Notes: generated by a model from the sequence alone, not told the origin. 42,263 bases of DNA from an uncultured Sulfitobacter sp. (GCA_938003685.1 CALKXT010000153.1:1-42263), one strand, 5' to 3'; positions 17,309-26,187 are shown, counted from the stretch's first letter. Made by a program: numbers and translations.

Positions 17309-18636
17309 GCGAACCCACACGCACACATGGATCGCTGTTGATCCAAGACGCGCGCACCCGCAACCGCAACCGCGCCGAGACACGCTTTAAGATGTATGGC
17401 ATCGCTGCGATCAGTATTGGCCTGTTGATGCTGACGATCCTTCTGATTACGATCATAGGCCGTGGAACAGGCGCGTTCCAGCAAACTTTTGTGACTTTGC
17501 CCGTCGAATTGAGTGCGGCAAAGCTTGATAAAAAGGGCAATCGCGACCTTGCTGACATCAAAAAAGTGTCGACCTTTGGGTATACACCGCTGATGTCTGC
17601 CGCGTTGGAGGCGAAGGTTGCGCAGGCTGGTATTGAAACCACCCTAAAACCCAAAGCGATGGCTGCGATCCTGTCTAAAAATGCCGCCGCAACATTGCGT
17701 TATTACGTTTTGGCAAACCCGCAAATGATCGGGGAGGTTGTGGAGTTTACCTTTTTGACCAACAGTCGGGTTGATGGCTATCTCAAGGGCCGGGTGACCC
17801 GTGACAGCATCGCCAATGACAAGAACATTAATGCGGCACAACTAGATCTGGTGGATGGGTTGATTGCGGATGGGGCGCTGAAAAAGCAGTTTAATCTGGC
17901 GTTTATCACAGGTGCAGATGCGTCTGACGCACGGCCAGAGGCGGCAGGTATGGGCGTATCGATGATTGGCTCGCTGTTCATGATGTTGGTGGTTTTGGTG
18001 CTGGCGCTGCCCATTGGGGTCGCGGCCTCAATCTATCTTGAGGAATTTGCGCCGAAAAACTGGATCACGGACATTATTGAGGTCAACATATCGAACCTCG
18101 CGGCGGTGCCGTCGATTGTTTTTGGTATCTTGGGTCTGGCGGTGTTTATCAACTACATGCACCTCCCAAACTCTGCGCCTTTGGTCGGTGGTTTGGTGCT
18201 GACGCTGATGACATTGCCGACGATCATCATCTCAACACGCGCCTCGCTTAAATCCGTACCGCCCAGCATACGCGATGCGGCATTGGGGGTAGGGGCATCA
18301 AAAATGCAATCGGTGTTTCACCATGTGTTGCCATTGGCTGCCCCCGGCATCCTAACGGGCACGATCATCGGCTTGGCCCAAGCGTTGGGTGAAACGGCAC
18401 CCTTGTTGCTGATCGGCATGGTAGGTTTCATTGCCTCAAACGCCCCAGACAGCATTTCGTCAGGTCTGCTTGATCCGAACTCTGCCATGCCCGCCCAAAT
18501 CTATGAATGGGCGAAACGCGCCGACCCTGCCTTTTATGAACGTGCTTGGGGCGGTATTATCATCTTATTGGTCTTTCTGATCACCATGAATGCCATCGCC
18601 ATCATGCTGCGCCGCCGATTTGAACGGCGCTGGTAA
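17305..18636 (+). CDS. pstA: Phosphate ABC transporter permease PstA
   Basis: Second membrane subunit of the Pst importer, 443 residues. Like PstC it carries a long N-terminal part: one helix at about 30-53 followed by a large soluble region up to about 215. The canonical permease core then shows [41 protein letters not shown] and the coupling loop [23 protein letters not shown]. The ATG overlaps the pstC stop (ATGA), so the two subunits are translationally coupled. pstB starts 13 bases after the stop. Confidence 0.94.
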   Translation: MSEPTRTHGSLLIQDARTRNRNRAETRFKMYGIAAISIGLLMLTILLITIIGRGTGAFQQTFVTLPVELSAAKLDKKGNRDLADIKKVSTFGYTPLMSAALEAKVAQAGIETTLKPKAMAAILSKNAAATLRYYVLANPQMIGEVVEFTFLTNSRVDGYLKGRVTRDSIANDKNINAAQLDLVDGLIADGALKKQFNLAFITGADASDARPEAAGMGVSMIGSLFMMLVVLVLALPIGVAASIYLEEFAPKNWITDIIEVNISNLAAVPSIVFGILGLAVFINYMHLPNSAPLVGGLVLTLMTLPTIIISTRASLKSVPPSIRDAALGVGASKMQSVFHHVLPLAAPGILTGTIIGLAQALGETAPLLLIGMVGFIASNAPDSISSGLLDPNSAMPAQIYEWAKRADPAFYERAWGGIIILLVFLITMNAIAIMLRRRFERRW

Positions 18637-18649
18637 AGGGAACAACCAC

Positions 18650-19447
18650 ATGAAAGATCACCAAATTTCGGAGACTGACGTGACAACACACCCCGTCAAA
18701 ATTGCCGCCCGCGATGTGCAGGTTTATTACGGCGACAACCACGCCATCAAGGACGTGAATGTCGACATCGAAGACAAAACTGTGACGGCTTTCATTGGCC
18801 CTTCTGGCTGTGGCAAATCCACTTTCTTGCGTTGTATCAACAGGATGAATGATACAATTGATGTATGTCGTGTGATGGGTGATATTCGTATCGATGGCGA
18901 AGATATCTATGACCGCGTGGTTGATCCTGTGCAGTTGCGTGCCAAGGTTGGTATGGTTTTTCAAAAACCAAACCCGTTCCCAAAGTCGATCTATGACAAT
19001 GTCGCCTATGGTCCACGCATACACGGCTTGGCCCGCAACAAGGCCGAATTGGACGACATCGTTGAGCGTGCGCTGAAACGCGCGGCGATCTGGAATGAAG
19101 TGAAGGATCGCTTAAGCGCGCCCGGCACTGGCCTATCAGGCGGTCAACAACAGCGCCTGTGCATCGCGCGTGCGGTCGCCACCGAACCCGCCGTGTTGTT
19201 AATGGATGAACCATGTTCTGCCCTTGATCCGATTGCCACCGCCCAAGTCGAGGAATTGATTGATGAATTGCGCCAGAACTTTTCGGTGGTGATCGTCACA
19301 CATTCGATGCAGCAAGCCGCGCGTGTCAGTCAGAAAACAGCCTTTTTTCATCTGGGGAACCTCGTTGAATTTGGTGAAACAGACAAAATATTCACCTCAC
19401 CTGAAGACCCACGTACAGAATCCTACATCACTGGCCGGATTGGATAA
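18650..19447 (+). CDS. pstB: Phosphate ABC transporter ATP-binding protein PstB
   Basis: ATPase of the Pst importer, 265 residues. Walker A is GPSGCGKST (50-58), the signature region reads [14 protein letters not shown], Walker B is VLLMDEP followed by CSALDP, and the switch histidine is in [10 protein letters not shown]. All are PstB hallmarks. The ATG at 18650 with AAAGGGAA upstream was chosen over an earlier frame start that lies within pstA. phoU follows after four bases. Confidence 0.96.
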   Translation: MKDHQISETDVTTHPVKIAARDVQVYYGDNHAIKDVNVDIEDKTVTAFIGPSGCGKSTFLRCINRMNDTIDVCRVMGDIRIDGEDIYDRVVDPVQLRAKVGMVFQKPNPFPKSIYDNVAYGPRIHGLARNKAELDDIVERALKRAAIWNEVKDRLSAPGTGLSGGQQQRLCIARAVATEPAVLLMDEPCSALDPIATAQVEELIDELRQNFSVVIVTHSMQQAARVSQKTAFFHLGNLVEFGETDKIFTSPEDPRTESYITGRIG

Positions 19448-19451
19448 TATT

Positions 19452-20159
19452 ATGCCAAATCAACACATTGCATCTGCTTTTGACCGCGACCTTGAGGCTG
19501 TTCAAGCGCAAATCATGAAAATGGGGGGAATGGTCGAAAATGCCATTCACCTTGCGGCACAATCGCTTGAAACCCGCGACGAAGAATTGGCCGAACAGGT
19601 GCGGGCAGGGGACAAGGCTATTGATGCGCTTGAGGATTTGATCAATGAACGTGCTGCTCGTGTGATTGCGCTGCGTGCGCCCACAGCGATTGATTTGCGT
19701 CTGATCCTAAGCGTGATCAAGATTAGCGCCAGCTTGGAACGTATTGGAGATTATGCAAAAAACATGGCCAAGCGTACTGGCGTTTTGTCGCAAATTGATC
19801 CTGTAAATGACAGCACTGGTGCGATCCGGCGTATGGCACGCACTGTCGAAGGGATGCTCAAGGATGCGCTGGATGCCTATATTCAACGTGATGCCGATCT
19901 GGCGATGGATGTGATTGCACGCGACGAAGATGTCGACCAAATGTACAATGCATTATTCCGGGAATTCCTGACGTTCATGATGGAAGACCCGCGCAATATC
20001 ACCGCCTGTATGCACCTGCATTTTATCGCTAAAAACACTGAACGTATGGGGGATCTTGTGACATCTGTTGCTGAGCAAACTGTGTATCTTGTGACAGGAC
20101 AACACCCCGAAGAAGCACGTCCAAAGGCGGATAAAACATCAATTGCAACAAAGGCTTAA
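19452..20159 (+). CDS. phoU: Phosphate signalling protein PhoU
   Basis: A 235-residue all-helical cytoplasmic protein that links Pst transport to PhoR-PhoB signalling and limits phosphate uptake in rich conditions. The two PhoU three-helix bundles are visible, each with the metal-binding E-x-x-x-D-x-x-x-N/D-type motif: LERIGDYAKNMAKR in the first and TERMGDLVTSVAEQ in the second. The start MPNQHIASAFDRDLEAVQ is typical. It lies between pstB and phoB in the same operon. Confidence 0.95.
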   Translation: MPNQHIASAFDRDLEAVQAQIMKMGGMVENAIHLAAQSLETRDEELAEQVRAGDKAIDALEDLINERAARVIALRAPTAIDLRLILSVIKISASLERIGDYAKNMAKRTGVLSQIDPVNDSTGAIRRMARTVEGMLKDALDAYIQRDADLAMDVIARDEDVDQMYNALFREFLTFMMEDPRNITACMHLHFIAKNTERMGDLVTSVAEQTVYLVTGQHPEEARPKADKTSIATKA

Positions 20160-20164
20160 GTGAG

Positions 20165-20854
20165 ATGTCTGTGACCAAACCGCAGGTTTTGTTGGTCGAA
20201 GATGAGCCAGCTCAACGCGAGATGTTGGCCTATAACCTTGAGGCCGAAGGATATGATGTCAGGTGCGCAGAGAACGGCGAAGAAGCGATGTTGCTAGTGG
20301 CAGAGGCAAAACCTGATTTGATGATCTTGGATTGGATGATGCCGATGATGAGCGGCATTGAAGTATGCCGCCAGATCAAAGCCCGTGATGACACACGCGA
20401 TGTCGCGATCATCATGTTGTCGGCGCGCTCTGAAGAAGTTGATGCCGTCCGTGGCTTGGAAACTGGTGCGGATGATTATGTTATCAAACCTTATGCACTG
20501 AAAGAATTGATGGCGCGTGTGCGTACGCAGTTGCGCCGCACACGTCCAGCAACAGCAGGCACAATGCTGGTCTATCAAGATATTTCATTGGATCCAGAGC
20601 AGCACCGTGTGAACCGAAATGGGCAAGAACTTAAGCTTGGACCAACTGAATATCGACTGCTGGTCACTTTGCTTGAAAAGCCCGGACGTGTGTTTAGCCG
20701 TGATCAACTACTCGACCATGTCTGGGGCCGCGATATCTATGTGGATACGCGGACGGTTGATGTTCATGTCGCCAGATTGCGCAAAGCACTAAGTCAGTTT
20801 GGTGGAGATGATCCGATACGCACAATACGCGGTGCTGGGTATGCATTAGGGTAG
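20165..20854 (+). CDS. phoB: Phosphate-regulon response regulator PhoB
   Basis: OmpR-family response regulator, 229 residues, that activates Pho boxes when phosphorylated by PhoR. The receiver domain has acidic residues E12/D13, phospho-acceptor D56 (in MILDWMMP), the switch segment MLSARSEEVD and K108 (in VIKPYALKEL). The C-terminal winged helix has GPTEYRLLVTLLEKPGRVFSRDQLLDHVWG and TVDVHVARLRKAL. Being the last gene of the Pho-box-controlled operon, it should form a positive feedback loop. Downstream lie 194 gene-free bases before aroQ with one weak AT-rich dyad (20905-20923) and no convincing terminator. Confidence 0.95.
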   Translation: MSVTKPQVLLVEDEPAQREMLAYNLEAEGYDVRCAENGEEAMLLVAEAKPDLMILDWMMPMMSGIEVCRQIKARDDTRDVAIIMLSARSEEVDAVRGLETGADDYVIKPYALKELMARVRTQLRRTRPATAGTMLVYQDISLDPEQHRVNRNGQELKLGPTEYRLLVTLLEKPGRVFSRDQLLDHVWGRDIYVDTRTVDVHVARLRKALSQFGGDDPIRTIRGAGYALG

Positions 20855-21048
20855 CTTCGTAAGTATCTGTATTTGCTAATCCTGAGCATCTAATTTAATC
20901 ACATAATACTGATTATAAGTATTTCTGAATTGGATGAAGATGCCCTCAAATACTTCATTGTTGCACCAAAACCGATCAGAACACTTTAGCGCACTAGACA
21001 CATGATGCTTGCTCACGTTAACTGGCTGTATCAATTGTGTGAGCCTGA

Positions 21049-21492
21049 ATGATGCCATCTGTTCTGATCCTTAATGGTCCTAACCTCAACTTGCTTGGCA
21101 CCCGCCAACCGGATGTCTATGGCAAGACGACCTTGGCTGATGTGCATGGCATGTGCAAAGATGAAGCTGCGCGTCTTGGTTTGACGATTACGTTTGAACA
21201 ATCGAACCATGAAGGTGTGTTGATTGACTTGATCCACGCCGCCAAAGGCACCCATGATGCGATCGTCTTGAATGCTGGTGCTTATACACACACTTCTATC
21301 GCGCTTATGGATGCTATCGCCTCTGTTGAATTACCTGTTGTTGAGGTGCATTTGAGTAATATTCATGCACGCGAAGAATTCCGCCACACATCCTACATCG
21401 CGCCAGTTGCGGTTGGTCAAATCTGTGGCTTTGGTGCCAAAGGCTATCTTATGGCGCTCGATGCACTTTCAGAACGTCTTGTAACCACATGA
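21049..21492 (+). CDS. aroQ: Type II 3-dehydroquinate dehydratase
   Basis: Cytoplasmic shikimate-pathway enzyme removing water from 3-dehydroquinate. The 147 residues have all type II hallmarks: LILNGPNLNLLGTRQPDVYG with the catalytic loop Arg and Tyr, FEQSNHEG, NAGAYTHTSIAL, VEVHLSNIHAREEFRHTS with the catalytic His, and a closing GFGAKGYLMAL. Two adjacent ATG codons make the first residue uncertain by one. Its stop overlaps the start of the LuxR-type gene, an odd pairing of a biosynthetic enzyme with a regulator. Confidence 0.96.
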   Translation: MMPSVLILNGPNLNLLGTRQPDVYGKTTLADVHGMCKDEAARLGLTITFEQSNHEGVLIDLIHAAKGTHDAIVLNAGAYTHTSIALMDAIASVELPVVEVHLSNIHAREEFRHTSYIAPVAVGQICGFGAKGYLMALDALSERLVTT

Positions 21493-22244
21493 GTTTGCGT
21501 CGTTATCTCCATTCTATTGCGCATTGCCCTGCGCTAGAGGAATTGTGGGATGCTCATACCCAAAAGATGGCCGAATTTGGTTTTGACCGACTGATTTATG
21601 GGTTTACGCGGTATCGTACAGCGACATCGCTGGGTGACCCTGAAGATTTTGTCATTCTGACAAACCACAGTCGCGAATACACTGATGAATTTCTTGGTGG
21701 TGGTCTCTATTTTCATGCGCCTATGGTGCACTGGGCTTTGGCCCATGACGGTGCATGTAGCTGGGCCGTGCTACATGACATGGTCCGTGAACGCGCCATG
21801 ACACCCGCTGAAGAACGTGTTGTTGCGTTTAACCAACGTATGGGCGTTACGGCGGGATATACGGTCAGCTTTAAATCAATTTCTGCGCGTTCAAAGGGTG
21901 CGATTGCCCTGACTGCCAAAGAAGGCATGAGCCAAGCAGATGTAGATGCGGTTTGGGCCGAGCGTGGCAACGACATTCAGTTGATGAACGAAATTCTACA
22001 TCTCAAAATCCTCACCCTGCCCTACAGCACCCCGAGCCGGGCATTAACGCCGCGCCAGCGCGAGGCTTTGGAATGGGTTGGCGATGGTAAGACCATGCAG
22101 GACATTGCCCTGCTGATGGGGCTGACATCTGCGACGGTTGAAAAACACCTGCGCCTTGCCCGCGATGCATTGGCTGTCGAAACAACGGCACAAGCTGTTC
22201 TCAAAGCCGCGTTCGCGAACCAAATGTTTGTTTTGGATGCTTAA
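21489..22244 (+). CDS. LuxR-family regulator with autoinducer-binding-like domain (probable LuxR solo)
   Basis: A 251-residue regulator. Residues about 15-165 fit the autoinducer-binding fold and 183-245 form a LuxR-type HTH (RALTPRQREALEWVGDGKTMQDIALLMGLTSATVEKHLRLARDAL). Aligned by eye to TraR numbering, P71, W85 and the Gly near 113 are kept. However, W57 is Tyr, Y61 is Phe and D70 is Ala in the segment REYTDEF...YFHAPMV. Those three normally contact the acyl-homoserine lactone. No luxI-type synthase is nearby. It probably responds to a different ligand or to none. The start overlaps the aroQ stop (ATGA). Confidence 0.88.
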   Translation: MSLRRYLHSIAHCPALEELWDAHTQKMAEFGFDRLIYGFTRYRTATSLGDPEDFVILTNHSREYTDEFLGGGLYFHAPMVHWALAHDGACSWAVLHDMVRERAMTPAEERVVAFNQRMGVTAGYTVSFKSISARSKGAIALTAKEGMSQADVDAVWAERGNDIQLMNEILHLKILTLPYSTPSRALTPRQREALEWVGDGKTMQDIALLMGLTSATVEKHLRLARDALAVETTAQAVLKAAFANQMFVLDA

Positions 22245-22265
22245 CCCGCAATTTAATTACTCAAG

Positions 22266-22281
22266 GTAAGGAATCCCTTAC
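22266..22281. promoter_or_regulatory. Dyad GTAAGG-AATC-CCTTAC just after the LuxR-family gene
   Basis: Perfect six-base arms around four bases, 22 bases past the stop of the LuxR-family gene. It is shorter than a lux box, but its symmetry and place at the head of the gene-free region make it a possible operator for whatever is transcribed downstream. It could also be a weak mRNA hairpin. Confidence 0.25.
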
Positions 22282-22360
22282 TGGCGTAGGTATTCAAGTT
22301 AACGCAAGGTTAACCTGTTCTCATCAAATGGTTTGACTATGGGGACGACGGCCTGCAAAT

Positions 22361-22384
22361 CCTTGAAATATCAAGGCTCTTTTT
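22361..22384 (+). terminator. Weak terminator-like hairpin downstream of the LuxR-family gene
   Basis: CCTTGA and TCAAGG form a six-base-pair stem with an AATA loop, followed by CTCTTTTT. The stem is short, but the T-run fits an intrinsic terminator for aroQ and the LuxR-family gene, 116 bases after the stop. Confidence 0.35.
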
Positions 22385-22544
22385 GGGTCGCCGGGATCTG
22401 CGGGACTTATTTATCAGTCTGGTTGACCGGAGTTACGACTCCCCGGCTCCTCCCCGAGCAGCCCGTTTATGGGGCGTCATGTTAATGAGTGAAAAGGTTG
22501 AGGTGGCGCAATTACTGCACCGCCTCAATCTGTTTTAGTTTTTC
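22385..22544 (+). ncRNA. Candidate structured small RNA in the gene-free stretch after the LuxR-family gene
   Basis: The 490 bases between the LuxR-family gene and tsf hold no credible coding frame. On the plus strand several hairpins follow one another: GGAGT-TACG-ACTCC (22429-22442), GCTC-CTCCCC-GAGC (22446-22459), GCCC-GTTTATG-GGGC (22461-22475), then a strong hairpin with a T-run (22498-22544). The second loop exposes CTCCCC, complementary to Shine-Dalgarno sequences, as seen in some alphaproteobacterial small RNAs. CGGG-AT-CTGC (22393-22402) can alternatively pair with GCAGCCCG (22458-22465). I do not recognise the family, the 5' end is a guess, and no promoter is clear. It might be a processed 3' UTR. 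Confidence 0.35.
22498..22544 (+). terminator. Intrinsic terminator hairpin with T-run
   Basis: TTGAGGTGGCGCA (22498-22510) pairs with TGCACCGCCTCAA (22516-22528), 13 positions with one G-T pair and one mismatch, followed by TCTGTTTTAGTTTTT. It is well placed to end a transcript crossing the gene-free region from the left. The rpsB-tsf operon has its own terminator farther right. Confidence 0.7.
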
Positions 22545-22678
22545 AACATCTTCATGCGCGTTTGGCTAACGCACTTGCCGAAATGTCGGTGTTCTACATT
22601 TTTGTGATGTGATGGCGTGCTGACCGCCCGCGCAGCGACCCATCAAAAAGCTATGCGCACTGAAACCGATCAGACTAC

Positions 22679-22710
22679 AAAAAACGGGGCACATTGCTGC
22701 ACCCCGTTTT
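22679..22710 (-). terminator. Intrinsic terminator of the rpsB-tsf operon
   Basis: On the minus strand AAAACGGGG pairs with CCCCGTTTT (arms at 22702-22710 and 22681-22689), and the second arm runs on into six T (A6 at 22679-22684 on the plus strand). It lies about 25 bases after the tsf stop. Confidence 0.88.
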
Positions 22711-22734
22711 AAGTTCGTATCATGTTTGAGTTAC

Positions 22735-23610
22735 TTAGCCTTTGGCGGCTTTTGCAACTTCAGCTGCGAAATCTTCTTTGATGACTTCGATGCCTTCGCC
22801 CACTTCGAGGCGCACAAAACCAGTGATGGTTGCGCCTGCTTCTGCTGCGGCGGCACCCACAGTCAGGTCAGGGTTCACAACGAAAGATTGGTTCAACAAC
22901 GTCACTTCGGCCATGTATTTCTTCATACGGCCAACGATCATCTTTTCGATCACGGCTTCTGGTTTGCCAGATTCGCGTGCGATGTCCATTTGGACGTTTT
23001 TCTCTTTCTCGACCACGGATGGGTCCAGGTCATCTTCGGACAAGGACGCAGGGTTTACAGCAGCGATATGCATCGCAACCTGTTTGCCAAACGCTTCGTC
23101 GCCACCGGTCATTGCGACCAATACGCCGATTTTGCCCATGCCGGGTGCCGCTGCATTGTGTACGTAAGACACAACCGCATCGCCCTCGATAGAGGCCATG
23201 CGGCGCACGGACATGTTTTCACCGATCACGGCAACCGCATCTGTTACGGTCTGCTCAACGGACTTGCCGCCCATGTCAGCCGCTTTCAGCGCGTCGATGT
23301 CAGATGCGCCAACAGCCACATCTGCAATGCCAGACACCATTTTCTGGAAATCAGCATTTTTACCAACAAAGTCAGTTTCAGAGTTCACTTCGACTGCGAT
23401 ACCGCGGCCACCGTCAACTTTGACTGCAACCAGACCTTCGGCTGCTGTACGACCAGATTTCTTAGCCGCTTTTGCCAACCCTTTGGTGCGCAGCCAATCA
23501 ACTGCGGCTTCCATGTCGCCGTCGTTTTCTGTCAGTGCCTTTTTGGCGTCCATCATGCCTGCGCCCGTGCTGTCGCGCAGTTCTTTCACCATTGATGCTG
23601 TAATAGCCAT
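22735..23610 (-). CDS. tsf: Translation elongation factor Ts
   Basis: Guanine-nucleotide exchange factor that regenerates EF-Tu-GTP; 291 residues, normal length. The N-terminal UBA-like domain has [22 protein letters not shown] (about 8-30), and the core carries the EF-Tu-contact motif ETDFVGKN at about 79-86. The C-terminal part includes [22 protein letters not shown]. It is the second gene of the rpsB-tsf operon, 98 bases after rpsB, and is followed by an intrinsic terminator. A 289-residue open frame on the opposite strand is a shadow. Confidence 0.97.
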   Translation of the reverse strand: MAITASMVKELRDSTGAGMMDAKKALTENDGDMEAAVDWLRTKGLAKAAKKSGRTAAEGLVAVKVDGGRGIAVEVNSETDFVGKNADFQKMVSGIADVAVGASDIDALKAADMGGKSVEQTVTDAVAVIGENMSVRRMASIEGDAVVSYVHNAAAPGMGKIGVLVAMTGGDEAFGKQVAMHIAAVNPASLSEDDLDPSVVEKEKNVQMDIARESGKPEAVIEKMIVGRMKKYMAEVTLLNQSFVVNPDLTVGAAAAEAGATITGFVRLEVGEGIEVIKEDFAAEVAKAAKG

Positions 23611-23708
23611 CTTGGTTCTCCTTTTGGAATGCTTAGGCCCATGGCCCAGAATGTATAGATGAAGTCAGGGGCAGGTATCCCCTGCCCCATCTCTCATAAT
23701 GCTACCAA

Positions 23709-24515
23709 TTAGGCTTTGGCTTCTGCCGCCGCTTCTGGTGCTGCTTCGGCGGCTGGCGCTTCTTCAACCAGAGCTTCTTCAGCAGGTGCTTCTTCCATTG
23801 CGCCCAGATCAACGCCAGCCGCACCCAATTGGGCGGACATGCCGTCTAGTGCCGCACGTGCAGCCAGATCGCAGTACAGGTTGATCGCGCGTGCCGCGTC
23901 ATCGTTGCCTGGGATCAGATAGTCGATGCCATCAGGTGAGCAGTTGGTGTCAACGACGGCCACAACTGGGATACCCAGTTTGTTGGCTTCGGCGATGGCC
24001 AATGCTTCTTTTTTCACGTCGATGACAAAGATCAGGTCAGGACGGCCACCCATTTCGCGGATACCACCCAAAGACGCTTCAAGCTTGCCTTGGTCACGTT
24101 CCATGCCCAAGCGCTCTTTCTTGGTCAAACCTTCAAAGCCAGTCGCGGACTGCTCATCAATGTTTTTCAAACGCTGGATAGACTTTGAAACAGTCTGCCA
24201 GTTGGTGAGCGTGCCACCCAACCAGCGGTGGTTCATGTAATACTGTGCGCATTTTTCTGCAGCATCGGCAACAGGCTGTGCGGCCTGACGCTTTGTACCA
24301 ACAAAAAGAATGCTGCCGCCTTTGGCGACGGTATCACGGATAACTTTCAGAGCTTCGTCCAACATTGGGACGGTCTGTGTCAGATCCATGATGTGAATGC
24401 CGTTGCGTGCGCCGTAGATGTACGGGCCCATGCGGGGGTTCCAGCGCTGTGTCTGGTGACCAAAGTGTACGCCTGCTTCAAGCAGTTGGCGCATGGAGAA
24501 CTCAGGAAGAGCCAT
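23709..24515 (-). CDS. rpsB: Small ribosomal subunit protein uS2
   Basis: Ribosomal protein S2, 268 residues. It starts [21 protein letters not shown] and has the family segments [22 protein letters not shown], and [27 protein letters not shown]. The last 25 or so residues are an Ala/Glu-rich tail (ending EAAAEAKA), a feature I associate with Rhodobacterales S2. The ATG at 24515 with upstream GGAAAGG was chosen; the frame extending 50 codons upstream lies in the transcribed leader. It is transcribed with tsf. Confidence 0.97.
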   Translation of the reverse strand: MALPEFSMRQLLEAGVHFGHQTQRWNPRMGPYIYGARNGIHIMDLTQTVPMLDEALKVIRDTVAKGGSILFVGTKRQAAQPVADAAEKCAQYYMNHRWLGGTLTNWQTVSKSIQRLKNIDEQSATGFEGLTKKERLGMERDQGKLEASLGGIREMGGRPDLIFVIDVKKEALAIAEANKLGIPVVAVVDTNCSPDGIDYLIPGNDDAARAINLYCDLAARAALDGMSAQLGAAGVDLGAMEEAPAEEALVEEAPAAEAAPEAAAEAKA

Positions 24516-24582
24516 GTCTTTATACCTTTCCGGTTTAGCCTCATCGGGGGTATGACACCATGTGATGCCAACCGGCGGACGT

Positions 24583-24625
24583 CTTGGGATGTCTCCCCAA
24601 GCAAGCCCAACCCCGACTGCGGGTT
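24583..24625 (-). promoter_or_regulatory. Structured leader region of rpsB
   Basis: Two hairpins sit 68-110 bases upstream of the rpsB start on the minus strand: AACCC/GGGTT (arms at 24621-24625 and 24609-24613) and CTTGGG/CCCAAG (24596-24601 and 24583-24588). With a likely promoter near 24725-24753 they form a leader of about 200 nucleotides. S2 is known to repress its own operon in E. coli; a similar role for this leader is inferred. Confidence 0.35.
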
Positions 24626-24724
24626 TAAGTGAGTGTCCCTTAGCTGTGTCATGGCTTGTGTGCAAGCCCAGATTTCACACCTGACCATCAGGCTTGCTTT
24701 TACGCGTCACATAGATGTGATAAG

Positions 24725-24753
24725 CGTATAAGAAAGAAATGTCGCACAGTCAG
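24725..24753 (-). promoter_or_regulatory. Possible promoter of rpsB-tsf
   Basis: On the minus strand a -35-like CTGACT (24748-24753) and a -10-like TATACG (24725-24730) are separated by 17 bases, each matching four of six consensus positions. Transcription would start near 24718. Confidence 0.35.
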
Positions 24754-24784
24754 CGTCAATAAAAAGTCTAAAGGGGAATACCAT

Positions 24785-25354
24785 ATGAACACGTTTACCG
24801 CCGCCATTGCTGCGACGTTTTTTGCCACTGCGGCGTTTGCAGAGCCATTGGCGCTGACACTGGCCGATCCACAGCCCGCCGCCGATGACCTGATCCCCGG
24901 TCTGGCCGTGTCATACGCCTATGAAAGCGTGCGCACACTTGCGGAGGCAAAAGAAGCCTTAGAAGATGGTGGTCGCGAGGGAAAGCCAATCCGAGGATTG
25001 TCTTATGAGGATAATAATGACGGCGATCTGCTGATGACGGCAAAAAAATCCGCAAAAGTATCTGTGGCGATCAGTGGGTTCATTCGCTTTGATGAAGCAG
25101 GCACATTTGAGGTCGATACCCTTAGCAACGATGGTTTGGAGCTGTTCATCGGAGGTCAGGAAGTTGCCTATTATGACGAAGTCCACGCCTGCGAGCCGTC
25201 CGGCGTCATGGAAGTCTCAGTTCCTGAGGCCGGTTGGTATGCGCTCGAGGCGACATATTTCCAGCGTAAAGGCTCTGCTTGCCTAACAATGGATTGGAAT
25301 GTTGGTGGCACGATGGGTATGGTTCCAGATGCGGCATTCGCTCACATCGAGTGA
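24785..25354 (+). CDS. Exported PA14-like domain protein
   Basis: A 189-residue protein with a signal peptide (MNTFTAAIAATFFATAAFA). The mature part of about 170 residues looks like one PA14-type beta-barrel. Its segments SVAISGFIRFDEAGTFEVDTLSNDGLELFIGGQEV and EAGWYALEATYFQRKGSACLTMDW follow the usual PA14 pattern of a ligand-facing Asp-Gly pair and a final Trp strand. Two Cys (in HACEPS and SACLTM) may form a disulfide. PA14 domains often bind carbohydrates, but no enzyme domain is attached and the ligand is unknown. The ATG at 24785 has AAAGGGGAA upstream. It is convergent with olsA, two bases apart. Confidence 0.75.
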   Translation: MNTFTAAIAATFFATAAFAEPLALTLADPQPAADDLIPGLAVSYAYESVRTLAEAKEALEDGGREGKPIRGLSYEDNNDGDLLMTAKKSAKVSVAISGFIRFDEAGTFEVDTLSNDGLELFIGGQEVAYYDEVHACEPSGVMEVSVPEAGWYALEATYFQRKGSACLTMDWNVGGTMGMVPDAAFAHIE

Positions 25355-25356
25355 GT

Positions 25357-26187
25357 TTACGGATATGAAGGCAGAAAATGTCCCGCGCGCACGGTCTGCT
25401 CACAGGCCAGCGCCAGTGACTTGCGGTCGTTAAAATCAGAAACCTGCAAAGGGTCGTGATAGATAACTGTCACGGCCCCTTGTCTTGCCGGGGCCAATGT
25501 CGCCAACAGATGTGCGCCAAATGACATGTCACCCCACCAGCCATAAAACCGGATATCGGTATTTGGAGGCGCATGATAGATAACGCTTACGGGTTGCACC
25601 GCGATTTTATCACGCAAGTTTTCCGCAAAGAACGCGGCGAAAAGCGTTGTTTTAAAAGGTAAAACTTGCAAGCCGTCTGTGCTGGTGCCTTCCGGAAAAA
25701 ACAGCAGCTTATGACCCGCAAGCAACCGCGCTTGAAATAGGGCCGTTTGTTCGCGTGCTTTTGCGCGATTGCGCTCAATGAACACCGTTCCCGTGGCGCG
25801 TGCCAACCAACCTATGCCGGGCCATCCGGCCACTTCAGATTTTGAGACGAAATAGATACGTTTCGCAGCGTTCAAGGCAAAGATATCCAGCCATGAAGTA
25901 TGGTTCGCAACCACGGCCCCTCGCCCGACCATCGGTCTGCCTCGCACAGTATGTTTTATGCCCAATATCCAAAACGACATGCGGCACACCCACCGGGTAA
26001 TATGTGGAGTTACAGGGCGGTTTAGCCCGCAGATGGGACGCTCTACCAATCTGATCGCAAGCAACAATACCAAGCCACCAAACACCAAAAAAACCAAGAG
26101 TAATGCCCTTACACTTATCCGCAACCAGCCAAGTGGCGTGATCGGCGGCATCTCGGGCAATTGGTCATTGTCCCATGTCGGGTTCAT
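25357..26187 (-). CDS. olsA: Lysophospholipid acyltransferase (PlsC family), probable OlsA
   Basis: Membrane-associated acyltransferase of 276 residues. A hydrophobic helix lies at about 26-46. The acyl-acceptor motif H-x4-D is NHTSWLD (H96-D101), and the second block FPEGTSTDGLQVLPFKTTLF is present. PlsC-family proteins acylate lysophosphatidate. When encoded directly after olsB, as here with an ATGA overlap, the family member is OlsA, which adds the second fatty acid to lyso-ornithine lipid. The OlsA assignment rests on that pairing; activity on lysophosphatidate as well is possible and is known for a Rhodobacter OlsA. Confidence 0.85.
   Translation of the reverse strand: MNPTWDNDQLPEMPPITPLGWLRISVRALLLVFLVFGGLVLLLAIRLVERPICGLNRPVTPHITRWVCRMSFWILGIKHTVRGRPMVGRGAVVANHTSWLDIFALNAAKRIYFVSKSEVAGWPGIGWLARATGTVFIERNRAKAREQTALFQARLLAGHKLLFFPEGTSTDGLQVLPFKTTLFAAFFAENLRDKIAVQPVSVIYHAPPNTDIRFYGWWGDMSFGAHLLATLAPARQGAVTVIYHDPLQVSDFNDRKSLALACEQTVRAGHFLPSYP

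Noticed and set aside
16669-17484. A 271-codon minus-strand frame across pstC and pstA
   Set aside because: Antisense to two clear permease genes, no domain, no start signal.
20905-20923. AATACT/AGTATT dyad after phoB as a terminator
   Set aside because: The stem is only six AT-rich pairs and no T-run follows.
21489-22734. A luxI-type synthase beside the LuxR-family gene
   Set aside because: The following 490 bases have no coding frame of suitable length and no LuxI motif.
22726-23595. A 289-codon open frame opposite tsf
   Set aside because: Composition is biased to Cys, Phe and His as expected from the antisense of a highly expressed gene; tsf itself is unmistakable.
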